Below are positions 44,782 through 53,130 of a stretch of 64,000 nt of DNA, one piece after another. A program made the translations under genes and the position numbers. The DNA comes from Paraburkholderia sprentiae WSM5005. Lineage in GTDB: Bacteria; Pseudomonadota; Gammaproteobacteria; Burkholderiales; Burkholderiaceae. The notes beneath the pieces were generated by a model. The model did no database searches and had not been told where the DNA came from. It worked only from the letters and a program-made list of their open reading frames with translations. Positions within the stretch are counted from its first letter, which is position 1, and each line of letters starts with the position of its first letter. Location: positions 372,001-436,000 of the forward strand of contig NZ_CP017562.2 of assembly GCF_001865575.2 (NCBI RefSeq), read 5' to 3'.

Positions 44782-45474
44782 TTACGCGGTAGTCGTCGCT
44801 ACGACGCTCGCCGGCATCTGCACGCACACCGCCCGCAACACCGTCTCCCTGATCACCTCGCGCCAATGCGCGAGCGCGGCCTTGTCCATCAGCGGTTCGC
44901 CGAGAAACGCGCCGAGCGTGTACTGATTGGCGTTATAGAAATAGCCGAGCGACGCGATCATCAGATACACGTCGCGCGCCGCGATATCGGCGCGAAACAC
45001 GTTCTGCGCGCGACCCGCGTCCAATAGCTTCTGCACGACCGAAATCGCGAAACCCGAAATCTCCCTGAGCTTCAGCGATTTTTTCGCATGCTTGCCCTGG
45101 TGCAGGTTTTCGCTCGACAGCAGCGTCACGAACTCCGGGTGATCGAGGTAGTACTGCCAAACGAACTCGACCATCTGTTCGAGGCCGTGCACCGGATCGC
45201 GCAGATCGAGATCGAGTTTGCTTTCCGCTTCGTTGAACTGCGTGTAGATCGTTTCCAGCACTTCGATGAACAACTGCTCCTTGCTGCCGAAGTAGTAGTA
45301 GATCATCCGGTCGTGCGAACGCGCGGCCTTCGAAATACTTTCGATGCGGCCGCTCGCATATCCCTGCTTCGCGAACACCTTGATGGCAGCCTTCAGGATC
45401 TTGGCGCGGGTGTCCTGCGCCTGTTTCGCACGGATACCGATGGCGCCCGGCTTGCGGGCAGCGATGCGACTCAT
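44782..45474 (-). CDS. TetR-family regulator of the nicotinate-type operon
   Basis: This 230-residue repressor has an N-terminal helix-turn-helix (ILKAAIKVFAKQGYASGRIESISKAARSHDRMIYYYFGSKEQLF, about 25-70) and a larger ligand domain. It is divergent from the reductase gene, 218 bases apart. A 16-base palindrome in between is the likely operator. Effector candidates are nicotinate or 6-hydroxynicotinate. The long in-frame extension to 45990 runs over the reductase start and is rejected. Confidence 0.88.
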   Translation of the reverse strand: MSRIAARKPGAIGIRAKQAQDTRAKILKAAIKVFAKQGYASGRIESISKAARSHDRMIYYYFGSKEQLFIEVLETIYTQFNEAESKLDLDLRDPVHGLEQMVEFVWQYYLDHPEFVTLLSSENLHQGKHAKKSLKLREISGFAISVVQKLLDAGRAQNVFRADIAARDVYLMIASLGYFYNANQYTLGAFLGEPLMDKAALAHWREVIRETVLRAVCVQMPASVVATTTA

Positions 45475-45549
45475 GAAGGTCTGGACCCCGCACGACGGAA
45501 AACACGTTGCATAGTCGATTTTGATCGAGTAGATTTCATTCAAGTTTGG

Positions 45550-45565
45550 TGTAGAAGATACTACA
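45550..45565. promoter_or_regulatory. Operator candidate for the TetR regulator
   Basis: TGTAG-AAGATA-CTACA has perfect 5-base arms in the divergent TetR/reductase region, 128 bases before the reductase ATG. Size and symmetry fit a TetR dimer site. Confidence 0.5.
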
Positions 45566-45692
45566 TGAACGGTGAGTGGCCGCAACATGAAAATGGGCGG
45601 CCCACGCGAGAGTGTCATGAAACCGGCACGATTCGCGCACCGCGCAGCACCGCCAGCCATGTCGCGCCCGTTATGTCGTACGGAACCCCACG

Positions 45693-47282
45693 ATGACAGA
45701 ACATACGAAGGTCGATTTCGGTGCAGAGCGTGTCGATCGCGATACCGCGTCGACGCCCGGCCCCACCGTGCTCGACAAGGCGGTGCCGCGCAGCGAGCGC
45801 ATGGCGGCGAACAAGATCGAATGCAACGCGTGTCCGGTGCTGTGCCAGATCTCGGCAGGGCGCACCGGCGCGTGCGATCGTTATGCGAATGCGGATGGGC
45901 GGTTGGTACGCGTCGATCCGGTGGTATTCCTCGCGCGTGCGAATGATGCCGGCGCCGATAGCGCAACTGCGGCGATCGAATTTGCCGCAACCCCCGGGGC
46001 AGACCAAAGCACCGCCGAACCCGCGCTGTTCGTCACCGGCGTCGGCGCCTCGTCCACCTATCCCGACTACAAGCCCGCGCCGTTCATCGTCGCGTCGAAG
46101 CTCGACGACGTCGACATGATCACCGTCGTCACCGAAGGCATCTTCAGCTACTGCAGCTTCAAGGTGAAGATCGACACCGACCGCTTTCTCGGCCCCGAAC
46201 AGGCGAACGTGCGTTGTGACGGCGAGATCGTCGGCCACGTGAGCACGGCCGAATACGGCTCGCAGATGCTGAGCCTCGGCGGCGTCCATCACCTGACCGG
46301 CGGCAGCAAGAAGGAAGGCCGCGTGACCTGCGACACGATGCTCGCCCTTGGCAACAAGGAGGCGGTCGAGCTCAGCATCGACGGCGGCGCGAGTCTCGCG
46401 ATCCGGGCGGGCGCCGCGCCGATCGTCGACGGTGTCGAAGAGCAACGCATGCGCGTCGGCTGCGGTTCCGCGACGATCGGCATCTTCGCGAAGCAATGGT
46501 TCGGCCACGTCGATGAAGTGGTGGTCGTCGACGATCACATCACCGGCGTGCTGACCGAGCATCAGGCAGGCCGATGCCTCGGCATGACGCGCTCGGGCAT
46601 CAAGATACGCGGCCGCAAATCGACGCCGGGCCGCTATTTTCAGGTCGCCAATCCTGGCACCGGTTGGGGCGGCACCGACATTCAGGACCCGCTCGCGATC
46701 GTCGAAGGATTCGATCCGTCGGTCGCGAAGCCGGGCATGCGCGTGCTGATGGTGTCGACGACCGGCGAGCACGCGCAATGGTACGAGCTCGACGCGCAGC
46801 TCGCGCCGCGCGTCGCGCCGATGCCCGACGCGGTGCGCCGTACGGTCGAGCGGATCGGCGAGAACTGCGAGCCGTCGCTTGCGACGGTGCTGTTTCTCGG
46901 CGGCGCGGGCGGCAGTCTGCGCGCGGGCGCGACCGAGAATCCGGTGCTGCTCACGCGCGCGATCAAGCGCAAACTCGTCAACGTCACGTGCGGCGGCGCG
47001 CCCGCTTACGTGTGGCCGGGCGGCGGCATCACCGTGATGGTCGACGTGATGCGAATGCCGGACCGCTCGTTCGGCACGGTGCCGACACCGGCGATCGTCG
47101 CGCCGATCGAATTCACGATGACGTACGACACCTACCGCGATCTCGGCGGCCACCTCGATGCGGTGCGCTCGTTGCAGAGCGTGCTCGCGAGCGGCCCCAC
47201 GCATACGGAAGGCGCGCCGCGCGGGCGGCGCACGCTCGCGCGCGATCCGGACAATCCGTGGCCGCCTGCAATGCGTGGCTGA
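45693..47282 (+). CDS. 6-hydroxynicotinate reductase-like Fe-S flavoprotein
   Basis: This 529-residue protein of the 6-hydroxynicotinate reductase family would reduce the pyridone ring to 1,4,5,6-tetrahydro-6-oxonicotinate. A cysteine set at C44, C47, C51 and C61 looks like a [4Fe-4S] site, and further cysteines are at 154, 175, 213, 257, 295, 392 and 433. The Eubacterium barkeri enzyme carries a covalently bound flavin and several Fe-S clusters. RVGCGSATIGIF around residue 260 is a speculative flavin-attachment segment. It is the first gene of an operon that includes an enamidase and a nicotinate-hydroxylase pair. The electron donor is unknown. Confidence 0.82.
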   Translation: MTEHTKVDFGAERVDRDTASTPGPTVLDKAVPRSERMAANKIECNACPVLCQISAGRTGACDRYANADGRLVRVDPVVFLARANDAGADSATAAIEFAATPGADQSTAEPALFVTGVGASSTYPDYKPAPFIVASKLDDVDMITVVTEGIFSYCSFKVKIDTDRFLGPEQANVRCDGEIVGHVSTAEYGSQMLSLGGVHHLTGGSKKEGRVTCDTMLALGNKEAVELSIDGGASLAIRAGAAPIVDGVEEQRMRVGCGSATIGIFAKQWFGHVDEVVVVDDHITGVLTEHQAGRCLGMTRSGIKIRGRKSTPGRYFQVANPGTGWGGTDIQDPLAIVEGFDPSVAKPGMRVLMVSTTGEHAQWYELDAQLAPRVAPMPDAVRRTVERIGENCEPSLATVLFLGGAGGSLRAGATENPVLLTRAIKRKLVNVTCGGAPAYVWPGGGITVMVDVMRMPDRSFGTVPTPAIVAPIEFTMTYDTYRDLGGHLDAVRSLQSVLASGPTHTEGAPRGRRTLARDPDNPWPPAMRG

Positions 47283-47305
47283 GCTTCCTGACTAAAGATC
47301 ATCCG

Positions 47306-48244
47306 ATGACCCCTACTCGCATCCGGCTCGACGCGCAGCGCTTCCATTGGCAGCATGGACCGATCGACCTCATCCTCGGGGCCGACGGCGAGCCCGACGC
47401 AGTGCGTGCCGCGTACGACGCGTGCTGGCAGCGTTTCAGCGGCGTGCTGGAGACACTGGTCGGCGAATTGCGCGTGCTTCGCCAGCCGATGCCGGCGCTC
47501 GCGGCGTTGCGTGATTGCCCGCTTCACGGGCCGGTCGCGCGGCGCATGTGGCGCGCGTGCCATCCGCATCGCGCGCGCTTCATCACGCCGATGGCAGCGG
47601 TGGCAGGCAGCGTCGCGGACGAACTGATCGCCGTCTTCGCGCGCGACGGCATCTCGCGTGCGTTCATCAATAACGGTGGTGACATCGCGCTGCACCTGGC
47701 CGCCGGGCAGCAGTATCGCGTGGGCGTGTTCGCGGACCTCGCGCAATTTTCGGGCATGCGTTTCGCGCAGGCGCATGCGCTCGACGCGCACCTGACGCTC
47801 GACGCGCGACAGCCGATCCGAGGCATTGCGACGAGCGGCTGGCGCGGCCGCAGCTTCAGTCTCGGCATCGCCGATAGCGTGACGGTGCTCGCGCGCGATG
47901 CCGCGAGCGCCGACGCCGCCGCGACGATGATCGCCAACGCGGTCGATCTCGACCATGCGGGCATCGTGCGGCGTGCGGCATCGTCGCTGAAGGACGATAG
48001 CGATCTCGGCGATCTGCTGGTGACCGTCGATGTGCCGAGCCTGCCGCGGCCGCTGATCGATCTCGCGCTGGCGCGCGGCGTCGAGCTCGCCGCGCAGCTG
48101 CGCGAGCAGGGTTTGATCGAAGGCGCCGCGCTGTTCCTGCAAGGGCGGGCGCGCGTCACAGGCATCGCCGATTCACGCGCGCTGTCCACCACGCGCGCTT
48201 CACTGACAACGGAGGCTCCGTGTTCGAAATACGCCGCGTGCTGA
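47306..48244 (+). CDS. UPF0280-family protein, ApbE-like
   Basis: This 312-residue protein of the UPF0280 family is a distant relative of the ApbE FMN transferases. Family segments are AVAGSVADELIAVF, AFINNGGDIALHLA and GIATSGWRGRSFSLGIADSV, then ADAAATMIANAVDLDH. The GGD and the Ser/Thr-rich loop correspond to the metal/FAD pocket of ApbE. Position 23 bases after a reductase whose relatives hold covalent flavin suggests it attaches that flavin; this is inference. It has no signal peptide, so it would act in the cytoplasm. It overlaps the next gene by 25 bases. Confidence 0.82.
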   Translation: MTPTRIRLDAQRFHWQHGPIDLILGADGEPDAVRAAYDACWQRFSGVLETLVGELRVLRQPMPALAALRDCPLHGPVARRMWRACHPHRARFITPMAAVAGSVADELIAVFARDGISRAFINNGGDIALHLAAGQQYRVGVFADLAQFSGMRFAQAHALDAHLTLDARQPIRGIATSGWRGRSFSLGIADSVTVLARDAASADAAATMIANAVDLDHAGIVRRAASSLKDDSDLGDLLVTVDVPSLPRPLIDLALARGVELAAQLREQGLIEGAALFLQGRARVTGIADSRALSTTRASLTTEAPCSKYAAC

Positions 48245-48810
48245 CGCACGTCGAGGACATCTTTCACGAGTTCGGCCCCGCACCCGCGCAGCCGCTCAGA
48301 CGCGGCGCGATTGCCGCGGTGATGACGAATTCGTTCGCGGGCCGCTACGAACCGAAAATCGAGCCCGCGATGGAGGCGCTGAAGCCGATCGGCTTCGATA
48401 TGGCGCAGCGGCTGCTCACGGCGATGGCGGTGCCGCATGCGTCGATTGAGGGCTATGGGAAGGGCGCGATCGTTGGCGCGCGCGGCGAGCTCGAGCACGG
48501 CGCGCTGTGGCACGTGCCTGGCGGCTATGCGATGCGCGAGCTGCTCGACAAGCACGGTGTGCCGACCCACGCGATCGTGCCGTCGACGAAGAAAGTCGGC
48601 GCGCCGTCTACCGCGCTCGACGTGCCGCTCACACATGTCAACGCGAGCTACGTGCGCAGCCACTTCGATGCGATCGAAGTGCGCGTGCCCGGCGCCCCGG
48701 CGGCCGACGAGATCGTCTACATCCTCGTCATGAGCACGGGGCAGCGCGTGCATGCGCGGGTGGGCGGCCTCGCGAAAGAGGCGATCGTCGGCAAGGACGG
48801 CTTGCGCTGA
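48220..48810 (+). CDS. DUF1185 (amino-acid-synthesis family) protein, copy 1
   Basis: This 196-residue cytoplasmic protein of the DUF1185/PF06684 family starts with a GTG that follows GGAGG. Shared hallmarks with the next gene are NSFAGRYEPKIEPAMEAL, GYGKGAIVGARGELEHGA, KVGAPSTALDVPLTHVNASY and a C-terminal GGLAKEAIVGKDGLR. No reaction is established for the family, although structures are known. It probably carries out or supports a later step on the ring-opened product. It overlaps the 3' end of the UPF0280 gene by 25 bases. Confidence 0.85.
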   Translation: MFEIRRVLTHVEDIFHEFGPAPAQPLRRGAIAAVMTNSFAGRYEPKIEPAMEALKPIGFDMAQRLLTAMAVPHASIEGYGKGAIVGARGELEHGALWHVPGGYAMRELLDKHGVPTHAIVPSTKKVGAPSTALDVPLTHVNASYVRSHFDAIEVRVPGAPAADEIVYILVMSTGQRVHARVGGLAKEAIVGKDGLR

Positions 48811-48868
48811 AGCGGCGCGCGGCCACCACGCAGCAACGCAGCAAGGCATCGAAACTCGGAGAGCGGAA

Positions 48869-49453
48869 ATGGCAATCAGGCTTCGCAAGCTGGTCGTGCA
48901 GGTCGACGAAACACGCATCGAAATGGGCCAGACCGTCGAGCCGCCCGCGCGCCGCGCGGTCGCGATCGCGGTGATCGATAATCCGTATGCGGGCCGCTAC
49001 GAGGCGAAGCTCGACGCGCTGATCGAAGCGGGCGAGGAACTCGGCGCGCTGCTCGGCAAGCGCTGCGTCGAGGCGTTGGGCATCGCGCCCGGCGAAGCGC
49101 AAAGCTACGGCAAGGCGGCGATCGTCGGCGAGGCGGGCGAGCTCGAACATGCGGCCGCGATCCTGCATCCGAAGCTCGGCGCGCCGCTGCGCGCGGCGGT
49201 CGAAAAGGGCGCGGCGCTGGTGCCGTCGGCGAAGAAGATCGGCACGCTAGGTACCGCGATCGACGTGCCGCTCGGCCACAAGGACGCCGCCTACGTGCGC
49301 AGCCATTTCGACGCGATCGAGGCGCGCGTGGCCGACGCGCCGCGCGCGAACGAAATCGTCGTGGCGGTCGCGGTGACCGCGTCGGGCCGGCCGCTGCCGC
49401 GCATCGGCGGCCTGCAGGCGAGCGAGATCAAGGGCGAGGACGGTTTGCGCTGA
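48869..49453 (+). CDS. DUF1185 (amino-acid-synthesis family) protein, copy 2
   Basis: This 194-residue paralogue of the previous gene aligns over the full length: NPYAGRYEAKLDALIEAG, SYGKAAIVGEAGELEHAA, KIGTLGTAIDVPLGHKDAAY, IGGLQASEIKGEDGLR. Retention of both copies in one operon suggests a heteromeric complex or two consecutive steps. AGCGGAAATGG is the start context. A 172-base gap follows before the transporter genes. Confidence 0.85.
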   Translation: MAIRLRKLVVQVDETRIEMGQTVEPPARRAVAIAVIDNPYAGRYEAKLDALIEAGEELGALLGKRCVEALGIAPGEAQSYGKAAIVGEAGELEHAAAILHPKLGAPLRAAVEKGAALVPSAKKIGTLGTAIDVPLGHKDAAYVRSHFDAIEARVADAPRANEIVVAVAVTASGRPLPRIGGLQASEIKGEDGLR

Positions 49454-49625
49454 GCCGTCGTTTTTCTTCGGACGCTTGTTTGCGTTCGCTTGTTGCATGG
49501 GTTGTTTCGCTGGTAGTGTCCTGCCGTTGACGCGGGCGTGCATGGTGCCGCCCGCGCTGCAACGTCCGCCGATCGGCCGTTCGCGCATGTTGCGCGCGCC
49601 GTTCGGCGAGCTGCCGAGGGTCGCG

Positions 49626-51578
49626 ATGCTTTCGAACTTGCTGGTACAACTGGTCAATGGACTCGCCGACGCGTCGACGCTGTTTCTGGTCGCCGCCGGT
49701 TTGTCGTTGATCTTCGGCGTGACGCGCATCGTCAACTTTGCGCACGGCTCGTTCTATATGTTCGGCATCTACGTCGCCTACAGCATCGCGAGCCGCTTTG
49801 GCCACACGGCGGGCGGCTTCTGGCTGTCGGTGCTGGCGGCCGCGCTCGCGGTCGCGGTGTTGGGCGCGCTCGTCGAAATCGTCGTGCTGCGGCGGATCTA
49901 CCAGGCGCCCGAGCTGTTCCATCTGCTCGCCACGTTCGCGCTCGTGCTGATCTTTCGCGACGCCGCGCTATGGCTTTGGGGCCCCGACGATCTGTTCGGC
50001 CCGCGCGCGCCGCATCTCGCGGGCGCGGTCGATTTTCTCGGCCATCCGCTGCCTACCTACGACATCGCGCTGATCGTGATCGGTCCCGTCGTCTTGCTGC
50101 TGCTGTGGTACGCGCTGACGCGCACGCGCTGGGGCACGCTGGTGCGCGCCGCGACGCAGGACCGCGAGATGCTCGGCGCGCTCGGCATCAACCAGGCGTG
50201 GCTGTTTACCGGCGTGTTCTTCGTCGGCGCGTTTCTCGCGGGACTCGGCGGCGCGCTGCAAGGACCGCGCATGTCGGCGAACCTGTCGCTCGATCTCGAG
50301 ACGATCGGCAATGCGTTCGTGGTCGTCGTGGTCGGCGGCATGGGGTCGATTCCGGGTGCGTTCGTCGCGGCGTTGTTGATCGCCGAGATCAAGGCGCTGT
50401 GTATCGGCATCGGCCACGTGACGATTTTCGGCATCGGCTTGTCGCTGAGCCGCTTTACGCTGGTGGCCGAATTCGTCGTGATGGCGGTCGTGCTGGTGGT
50501 GCGGCCCTGGGGTCTGCTCGGCCGCGCGAGCGCCGCGGTGCGCGCGATGGGCGCGCCGGAAACGCCATTGCGCCCGGCGGGCAAGCGTCTGAAGTGGCTG
50601 GCCGCCTTCGTATTGCTGGTGCTCGCGCTCGCGCCGCTCGCGGCCAACGCGTTTCCCTATATGCCGGTGCTGCTGGTCGAAATCCTGATCGCGGTGCTGT
50701 TCGCGGCGAGCCTGCATTTCATCATGGGTCCGGGCGGCCTGCATTCGTTCGGCCATGCCGCGTACTTTGGACTTGGCGCTTACGGCGCGGCGCTGTTTCT
50801 CAAGGTGCTGAATCTGCCGATGGAAGCGGCCTTGCTGCTCGGGCCGCTGCTCGCGATGGTGGGCGCACTCGTGTTCGGCTGGTTCTGCGTGCGCCTGTCC
50901 GGTGTCTATCTCGCGATGCTGACGCTCGCGTTCGCGCAGATCGTCTGGTCGGTCGTGTTCCAGTGGGACGACGTGACGGGCGGCAGCAACGGCGTTCTCG
51001 GTCTATGGCCGTCGAACTGGCTGTCGTCGCCGGTCGCGTTTTACTACTTGACGTTAGCGTGCGTGGTGCTCGGCGTGTGGCTGTTGCGCCGCATGCTGTT
51101 CTCGCCGCTCGGCTATGCGATGCGCGCGTCGCGCGATTCCGCGCTGCGCGCCGAGGCGATCGGCATCGACGTGAAGCGCGTGCAGTGGGCGTCGTTCGTG
51201 ATTGCGGCGTTGTTCTGCGGGCTTGCCGGATCGCTGTATGCGTTTTCCAAGGGCAACATCTCGCCCGAAGTGATCAGCGTGAGCCGGTCGGTCGACGGCC
51301 TCGTGATGGTGCTGCTCGGCGGCTTGCAGACGTTGAGCGGGCCGATCGTCGGCGCGGCCGTGTTCACGTGGCTGCAAGACACGGTCGCGCGACAGACCGA
51401 CTACTGGCAGGCGCTGCTAGGGCTCGCGATCCTGTTACTGGTGATCGCGTTTCCGCAGGGGATCGTCGGCTTCGTTCGCGAGCGCTTCGGCGATGCCAAC
51501 GGCGATCAGGCCGACAACGCCGACGGCGCCGCCGCCTCGCCGCCGCAACGGAGCGCCGCGGTCAAGGAGGGCCTATGA
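49626..51578 (+). CDS. Fused LivH-LivM-type ABC permease
   Basis: This 650-residue protein joins two branched-chain-amino-acid-type permeases. The N-terminal half (about 1-310) is LivH-like, with AGLSLIFGVTRIVNFAHGSFYM and GVFFVGAFLAGLGGALQGP. The C-terminal half (about 320-640) is LivM-like, with PGGLHSFGHAAYFGLGAYG, then FVIAALFCGLAGSLYAFSKG. Fusion removes the need to pair two subunits. The start is at CGAGGG-N5-ATG; in-frame ATGs upstream give a basic leader unlike a membrane protein. Probable cargo is nicotinate or a related heteroaromatic acid. Confidence 0.88.
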   Translation: MLSNLLVQLVNGLADASTLFLVAAGLSLIFGVTRIVNFAHGSFYMFGIYVAYSIASRFGHTAGGFWLSVLAAALAVAVLGALVEIVVLRRIYQAPELFHLLATFALVLIFRDAALWLWGPDDLFGPRAPHLAGAVDFLGHPLPTYDIALIVIGPVVLLLLWYALTRTRWGTLVRAATQDREMLGALGINQAWLFTGVFFVGAFLAGLGGALQGPRMSANLSLDLETIGNAFVVVVVGGMGSIPGAFVAALLIAEIKALCIGIGHVTIFGIGLSLSRFTLVAEFVVMAVVLVVRPWGLLGRASAAVRAMGAPETPLRPAGKRLKWLAAFVLLVLALAPLAANAFPYMPVLLVEILIAVLFAASLHFIMGPGGLHSFGHAAYFGLGAYGAALFLKVLNLPMEAALLLGPLLAMVGALVFGWFCVRLSGVYLAMLTLAFAQIVWSVVFQWDDVTGGSNGVLGLWPSNWLSSPVAFYYLTLACVVLGVWLLRRMLFSPLGYAMRASRDSALRAEAIGIDVKRVQWASFVIAALFCGLAGSLYAFSKGNISPEVISVSRSVDGLVMVLLGGLQTLSGPIVGAAVFTWLQDTVARQTDYWQALLGLAILLLVIAFPQGIVGFVRERFGDANGDQADNADGAAASPPQRSAAVKEGL

Positions 51579-52387
51579 GTCTGCTGCGCGTAAGCGGTCT
51601 GTCGCGATCGTTCGGGGGACTGAAGGCGGTCGACGACGTTTCGTTCGATCTCCACGCCGGTCAACTGCTGGCGCTGATCGGTCCCAACGGCGCGGGTAAA
51701 TCGACCTGTTTCAACATGGTCAACGGCCAGTTGCAGCCGTCGTCGGGTTCGATTCTGCTGGACGGTCATGAACTCGTCGGCATGCGGCCGCGCGATATCT
51801 GGCGGCGCGGCGTCGGCCGCACGTTCCAGATCGCCGCGACGTTCAACTCGATGACGGTGCTCGAAAACGTGCAGATGGCGCTGGTGTCGCGCGAGAAAAA
51901 GACCTTCGGCCTATGGAAGCCAGCGGGCTCGCACTATGCCGACGAAGCGTTCGCGCTGCTCGAACAGGTCGGCATGGGCGCGCACGCGCAGCGCGCGTGC
52001 GGCGTGCTCGCGTATGGCGACGTGAAGCGCGTCGAACTCGCGATCGCGCTCGCGAACCGGCCGAAGCTGCTGCTGATGGACGAGCCGACCGCCGGCATGG
52101 CGCCGAAGGAGCGTAACGAATTGATGGCGTTGACCCAGCGTCTGGTGAGCGAACACAAGATCGGCGTGCTGTTCACCGAGCACAGCATGGACGTCGTATT
52201 CGCGTACGCCGACCGGATGATCGTGCTCGCACGCGGCAAGCTGATCGCCGAGGGCGACGCCGACACGATCCGCAACGACGCGCGCGTGCAGGAGGTCTAT
52301 TTCGGCACCGGGAAGACGTTCCGGCCGCACGCGCCGTTACAGGACGCCGCGGCCAATGCGCAGAGCGGCCGGGGGACGTTGCAATGA
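51575..52387 (+). CDS. LivG-type ABC ATPase
   Basis: This 270-residue ATPase has Walker A GPNGAGKST, a signature region in LAYGDVKRVELAIALANRP (LSGGQ replaced by LAYGD, a common variant in this subfamily) and Walker B LLLMDEPTAGMAPKE. It energises the fused permease. The start overlaps the permease stop by 4 bases and its own stop overlaps the LivF-type gene by 4 bases. The C-terminal 25 residues are a polar tail. Confidence 0.9.
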   Translation: MSLLRVSGLSRSFGGLKAVDDVSFDLHAGQLLALIGPNGAGKSTCFNMVNGQLQPSSGSILLDGHELVGMRPRDIWRRGVGRTFQIAATFNSMTVLENVQMALVSREKKTFGLWKPAGSHYADEAFALLEQVGMGAHAQRACGVLAYGDVKRVELAIALANRPKLLLMDEPTAGMAPKERNELMALTQRLVSEHKIGVLFTEHSMDVVFAYADRMIVLARGKLIAEGDADTIRNDARVQEVYFGTGKTFRPHAPLQDAAANAQSGRGTLQ

Positions 52388-53097
52388 GCGAACCGATGCT
52401 GAAGGTCTCCGGCCTCAACGCGTTCTACGGTCGCGCGCACGTCGTGTTCGACGTCGGCCTCGAAGTCGGCCGTGGCGAAGTAGTCGCGCTGATGGGCCGC
52501 AACGGCGCGGGCAAATCGACGACGATGAAAGCGCTGATGGGACTACTGCCGCGCCGCCACGGCGAAGTGACGTTTCGCGGCCAGAACATCAGCGCGCTCG
52601 CGCCGTACCGGATCGCCCGCATGGGCGTCGGCTTCGTGCCCGAGGATCGCCGGGTGTTCGCGGATCTGACGGTGATGGAGAACCTCGACACCGGCCGCCA
52701 GCCGCCGCGCGAAGGCGCGCCGCAATGGACACCCGAGAAGCTGTTCCGCCTGTTTCCGAATCTCGGCGAAATGCCGAAGCGCCCCGGCGGCCAGATGAGC
52801 GGCGGCGAGCAGCAGATGCTGACCGTGTCGCGCACGCTGATGGGCAATCCGTATCTGGTGCTGCTCGACGAACCATCCGAAGGGGTCGCGCCGGTGATCG
52901 TCGAGCAGATGGCGAACATGATTCTCGAACTGAAGCGCGAAGGGCTATCCATTCTGTTATCCGAACAGAATCTGCACTTCGCCGAGCTGGTCAGCGACCG
53001 CGCGTATGTGCTCGAAAAAGGGCAGATCCGTTTCAGCGGCACGATCGGCGAACTCGCGCGGAACGAAACAGTGAGGCGCGCTTATCTGAGCGTGTGA
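52384..53097 (+). CDS. LivF-type ABC ATPase
   Basis: This 237-residue ATPase has Walker A GRNGAGKST, signature MSGGEQQMLTVSRTLMGNP and Walker B LVLLDEPSEGVAPVI. It partners with the LivG-type subunit. Coupled by a 4-base overlap, it is the last transporter gene before the enamidase, which starts 33 bases later. Confidence 0.92.
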   Translation: MSEPMLKVSGLNAFYGRAHVVFDVGLEVGRGEVVALMGRNGAGKSTTMKALMGLLPRRHGEVTFRGQNISALAPYRIARMGVGFVPEDRRVFADLTVMENLDTGRQPPREGAPQWTPEKLFRLFPNLGEMPKRPGGQMSGGEQQMLTVSRTLMGNPYLVLLDEPSEGVAPVIVEQMANMILELKREGLSILLSEQNLHFAELVSDRAYVLEKGQIRFSGTIGELARNETVRRAYLSV

Positions 53098-53130
53098 ATT
53101 CATCGGTAGTGTCGGCGAAAGGAGAGGCAG

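Noticed and set aside
44402..44926. 174-codon plus-strand frame across the Tlde1-like gene
   Set aside because: Antisense of the effector gene and the adjacent spacer. No ribosome binding site or motif.
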